Positions 5,962 to 6,150 of a DNA stretch of 6,150 nt are shown piece after piece. The DNA lies in NCBI GenBank assembly GCA_038326615.1, contig JBBQKF010000142.1, positions 1 through 6,150 of the forward strand, in the 5' to 3' direction. Each line of letters starts with the position of its first letter. Position 1 is the first letter of the stretch. Under the pieces are notes generated by a model, which was not told where the DNA came from, made no database searches, and was given only the letters and a program-made list of their open reading frames with translations. This DNA is from JBBQKF01 sp038326615 (lineage in GTDB: Bacteria; Bacillota; Clostridia; Saccharofermentanales; UBA5734). The position numbers and the translations under genes are program-made.

Positions 5962-5982
5962 CAATATTATATATCACAAAAA
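5962..5982. repeat. 21-bp direct repeat, copy B
   Basis: Second copy of the unit at 5914, differing at one base (5969). The sequence between the copies is not repeated, so this is not a simple tandem duplication. Confidence 0.6.
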
Positions 5983-6050
5983 ACCTACAAAAACCGACAA
6001 TAACCACATACATACTACTTGAAATTCTACATTTGCAATACCTAATAAAA

Positions 6051-6079
6051 GATACAGCAGAAGGGATTATTGGTATAAT
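6051..6079 (+). promoter_or_regulatory. Candidate extended -10 promoter, rightward
   Basis: TGGTATAAT (6071-6079) is an extended -10 element (TG-n-TATAAT). A weak -35, GATACA (6051-6056), stands 17 bp before the TATAAT. Transcription would start near 6086 and run off the window. No gene start follows within the remaining bases. Confidence 0.4.
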
Positions 6080-6118
6080 TATTGACAGTTGGGATTTGTA
6101 AGAGATTGAGATGATGAA

Positions 6119-6148
6119 TTGACAATAAAAAGTAATTGATTCTATTTA
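6119..6148 (+). promoter_or_regulatory. Weak candidate promoter at the window end
   Basis: A consensus -35 TTGACA (6119-6124) is followed 18 bp later by TATTTA (6143-6148). The -10 is poor and the region is A+T-rich, so chance is likely. Confidence 0.2.
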
Positions 6149-6150
6149 TG

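Larger units (their letters stand above)
5859..6150. other. Very A+T-rich gene-free region upstream of hicAB
   Basis: No gene is supported in the last 290 bp. Open frames on either strand are low-complexity, lack ribosome sites and follow A+T composition. The region holds a 21-bp direct repeat and candidate rightward promoters near its end. It probably contains the regulatory start of a gene lying beyond the window. Confidence 0.6.

Noticed and set aside
5914..5982. CRISPR array
   Set aside because: Only two copies, A+T-rich, with one 27-bp spacer and no cas genes in the window.
5685..6013. Open frames on both strands in the hicA upstream region
   Set aside because: Low-complexity products driven by A+T content; they overlap hicA, its promoter and the direct repeats.

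Overview
The window looks like a low-GC Firmicutes chromosome, probably a clostridial-type anaerobe. Coding regions are A+T-rich, Shine-Dalgarno sequences are of the GAGG/AGGGGGG type, and the one clear promoter is a canonical sigma-A promoter. A short GGGGACG-type repeat, which I recall as common near REP-associated transposases in Clostridia, also points that way. The assignment is an inference from composition and gene content, not from a marker gene.

Layout, left to right. Bases 1-251 are the C-terminal end of a membrane-anchored surface protein (plus strand). A REP-like hairpin (257-286) follows. Then comes a two-gene plus-strand operon: a 965-residue SNF2/SWI2-family ATPase (304-3201) and, 22 bp later, a SWIM zinc-finger protein (3224-3934). 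These two families are known partners, so the pair most likely works as one chromatin- or repair-type DNA translocase complex. Bases 3935-4404 hold no convincing gene but are rich in structure: two identical 18-bp GGGGACG repeats 199 bp apart, each starting a small hairpin; a probable terminator; a run of T-tracts phased at about 10 bp (likely curved DNA); and a perfect 14-bp palindrome. Next is a Y1 HUH transposase of the REP-associated (RAYT) type (4405-5148, plus strand). It faces a minus-strand HicA-HicB toxin-antitoxin operon (hicA 5613-5807, hicB 5190-5582). The hic operon has a near-perfect promoter at 5830-5858, and the spacer between its -35 and -10 elements is filled by an inverted repeat, the likely HicB operator. 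The last 290 bases are very A+T-rich and hold a 21-bp direct repeat plus candidate rightward promoters, but no gene.

The most interesting signal is the RAYT with its REP-like repeats. One diverged copy lies 4 kb away in the opposite orientation, and the two close copies bracket a phased T-tract segment. Second is the compact hic promoter/operator, which also settles the hicA start codon. Nothing here proves a new defence system. The SNF2-SWIM operon has a large unassigned N-terminal region joined by a low-complexity linker and is the best candidate for undescribed biology.
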